DNA of 13,941 nt, from contig CAMLDO010000042.1 in assembly GCA_946478865.1 (NCBI GenBank), positions 1-13,941 on the forward strand, given 5' to 3'. The DNA is from an uncultured Methylobacillus sp. (GTDB taxonomy: Bacteria > Pseudomonadota > Gammaproteobacteria > Burkholderiales > Methylophilaceae). The position numbers and the translations under genes are program-made. The notes beneath the pieces were generated by a model, which was not told the DNA's origin, searched no databases, and saw nothing but the letters and a program-made list of their open reading frames with translations. Position 1 is the stretch's first letter, and each line of letters opens with the position of its first letter. Of the stretch, positions 13,783-13,941 are shown piece by piece.

Positions 13783-13941
13783 CTACAGGTTGACCAACAG
13801 ATGCGTGCAGCGGGCACGCGAGACGCAAGGCATGATCTTCTTGCCCGAAGCCTTCTCGGCTTCGCTCAGGTAATCGTCGTGATGCAGCAGTTCGCCGTCA
13901 TGCTCCAGCACTTCCACCATGCAGCGGCCGCAGGCGCCGCC
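13783..13941 (-). CDS. 2Fe-2S ferredoxin-reductase, C-terminal part (partial)
   Basis: The last 52 codons of a minus-strand gene whose beginning lies beyond the window edge. The translated end, GGACGRCMVEVLEHDGELLH, followed by DYLSEAEKASGKKIMPCVSRA and ending LLVNL, is the C-terminal plant-type 2Fe-2S domain of oxidoreductases of the phthalate dioxygenase reductase type (flavin domain then ferredoxin). Three of the four cluster cysteines are visible: two in CGRC and one in MPCVSRA; the first would be just outside. It is upstream of the N-demethylase alpha gene by 13 nt in the same operon and is the natural electron donor, as the DmmB-type reductase is for DmmA. Another cysteine near the end (ARCTH) is unexplained. 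Confidence 0.85.
   Translation of the reverse strand, partial: GGACGRCMVEVLEHDGELLHHDDYLSEAEKASGKKIMPCVSRARCTHLLVNL

Noticed and set aside
12840..13793. Long plus-strand ORF (317 codons) opposite the N-demethylase gene
   Set aside because: Antisense to a clear DUF3445 gene with operon context; the translation has no family features or plausible ribosome binding site.

Overview
The window looks like chromosomal DNA from a Gram-negative proteobacterium. The evidence is a phosphoethanolamine transferase for lipid A, an outer-membrane porin with a signal peptide and a terminal Phe, a NarX/NarL-type two-component pair and moderately GC-rich coding sequence. A formaldehyde-activating-enzyme homologue and a haem-dependent N-demethylase point to one-carbon and methylated-amine metabolism. 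A betaproteobacterium (Nitrosomonadales/Methylophilaceae/Gallionellaceae type) is my best guess; this is inference and no rRNA gene is present to test it.

Layout. (1) 141-1757, minus strand: a compact cassette of a metal-binding cupin, a SnoaL-like protein and a VOC protein, ending in a clear intrinsic terminator, with a possible 42-residue Cys-containing ORF upstream. (2) 1944-3569, plus: an EptA/MCR-type phosphoethanolamine transferase with all catalytic residues. (3) 3617-4557, minus: a single-domain EamA transporter and a small membrane protein with an HExxH motif. (4) 4601-6158, minus: a Fae-like protein followed 12 nt later by an N-formylglutamate amidohydrolase (HutG family) and a strong terminator. 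(5) 6380-7324, plus: two small cupins, each followed by a terminator; the first is divergent from the Fae-like gene across an AT-rich region holding a perfect 7-7-7 inverted repeat. (6) 7330-9814, minus: a NarX-like sensor kinase and its NarL-type response regulator, divergent from a plus-strand membrane protein made only of PAS domains (9878-11272). (7) 11352-13941, minus: a TorF-family porin, and an operon of a 2Fe-2S reductase (cut by the window end), a haem-dependent oxidative N-demethylase alpha subunit and a group II truncated haemoglobin.

How they may work together (inference): the N-demethylase module would oxidatively remove methyl groups from amines and release formaldehyde; the globin may handle O2 or NO for the haem enzyme. 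The Fae-like/HutG operon nearby could respond to formaldehyde or formyl compounds, but the Fae-like protein lacks the histidine used in catalysis by true Fae, so a sensing, binding or altered-substrate role is more likely. The NarX/NarL pair and the PAS-only protein look like a signal-input module for redox, O2 or nitrogen oxides, with the porin as a possible target.

The most unusual items are the Fae-like/HutG operon, the reductase/N-demethylase/globin operon, and the PAS-only membrane protein beside a NarX-like kinase that has no recognisable nitrate-binding P-box. Nothing in the window resembles rRNA, tRNA, CRISPR, a transposase or a phage.
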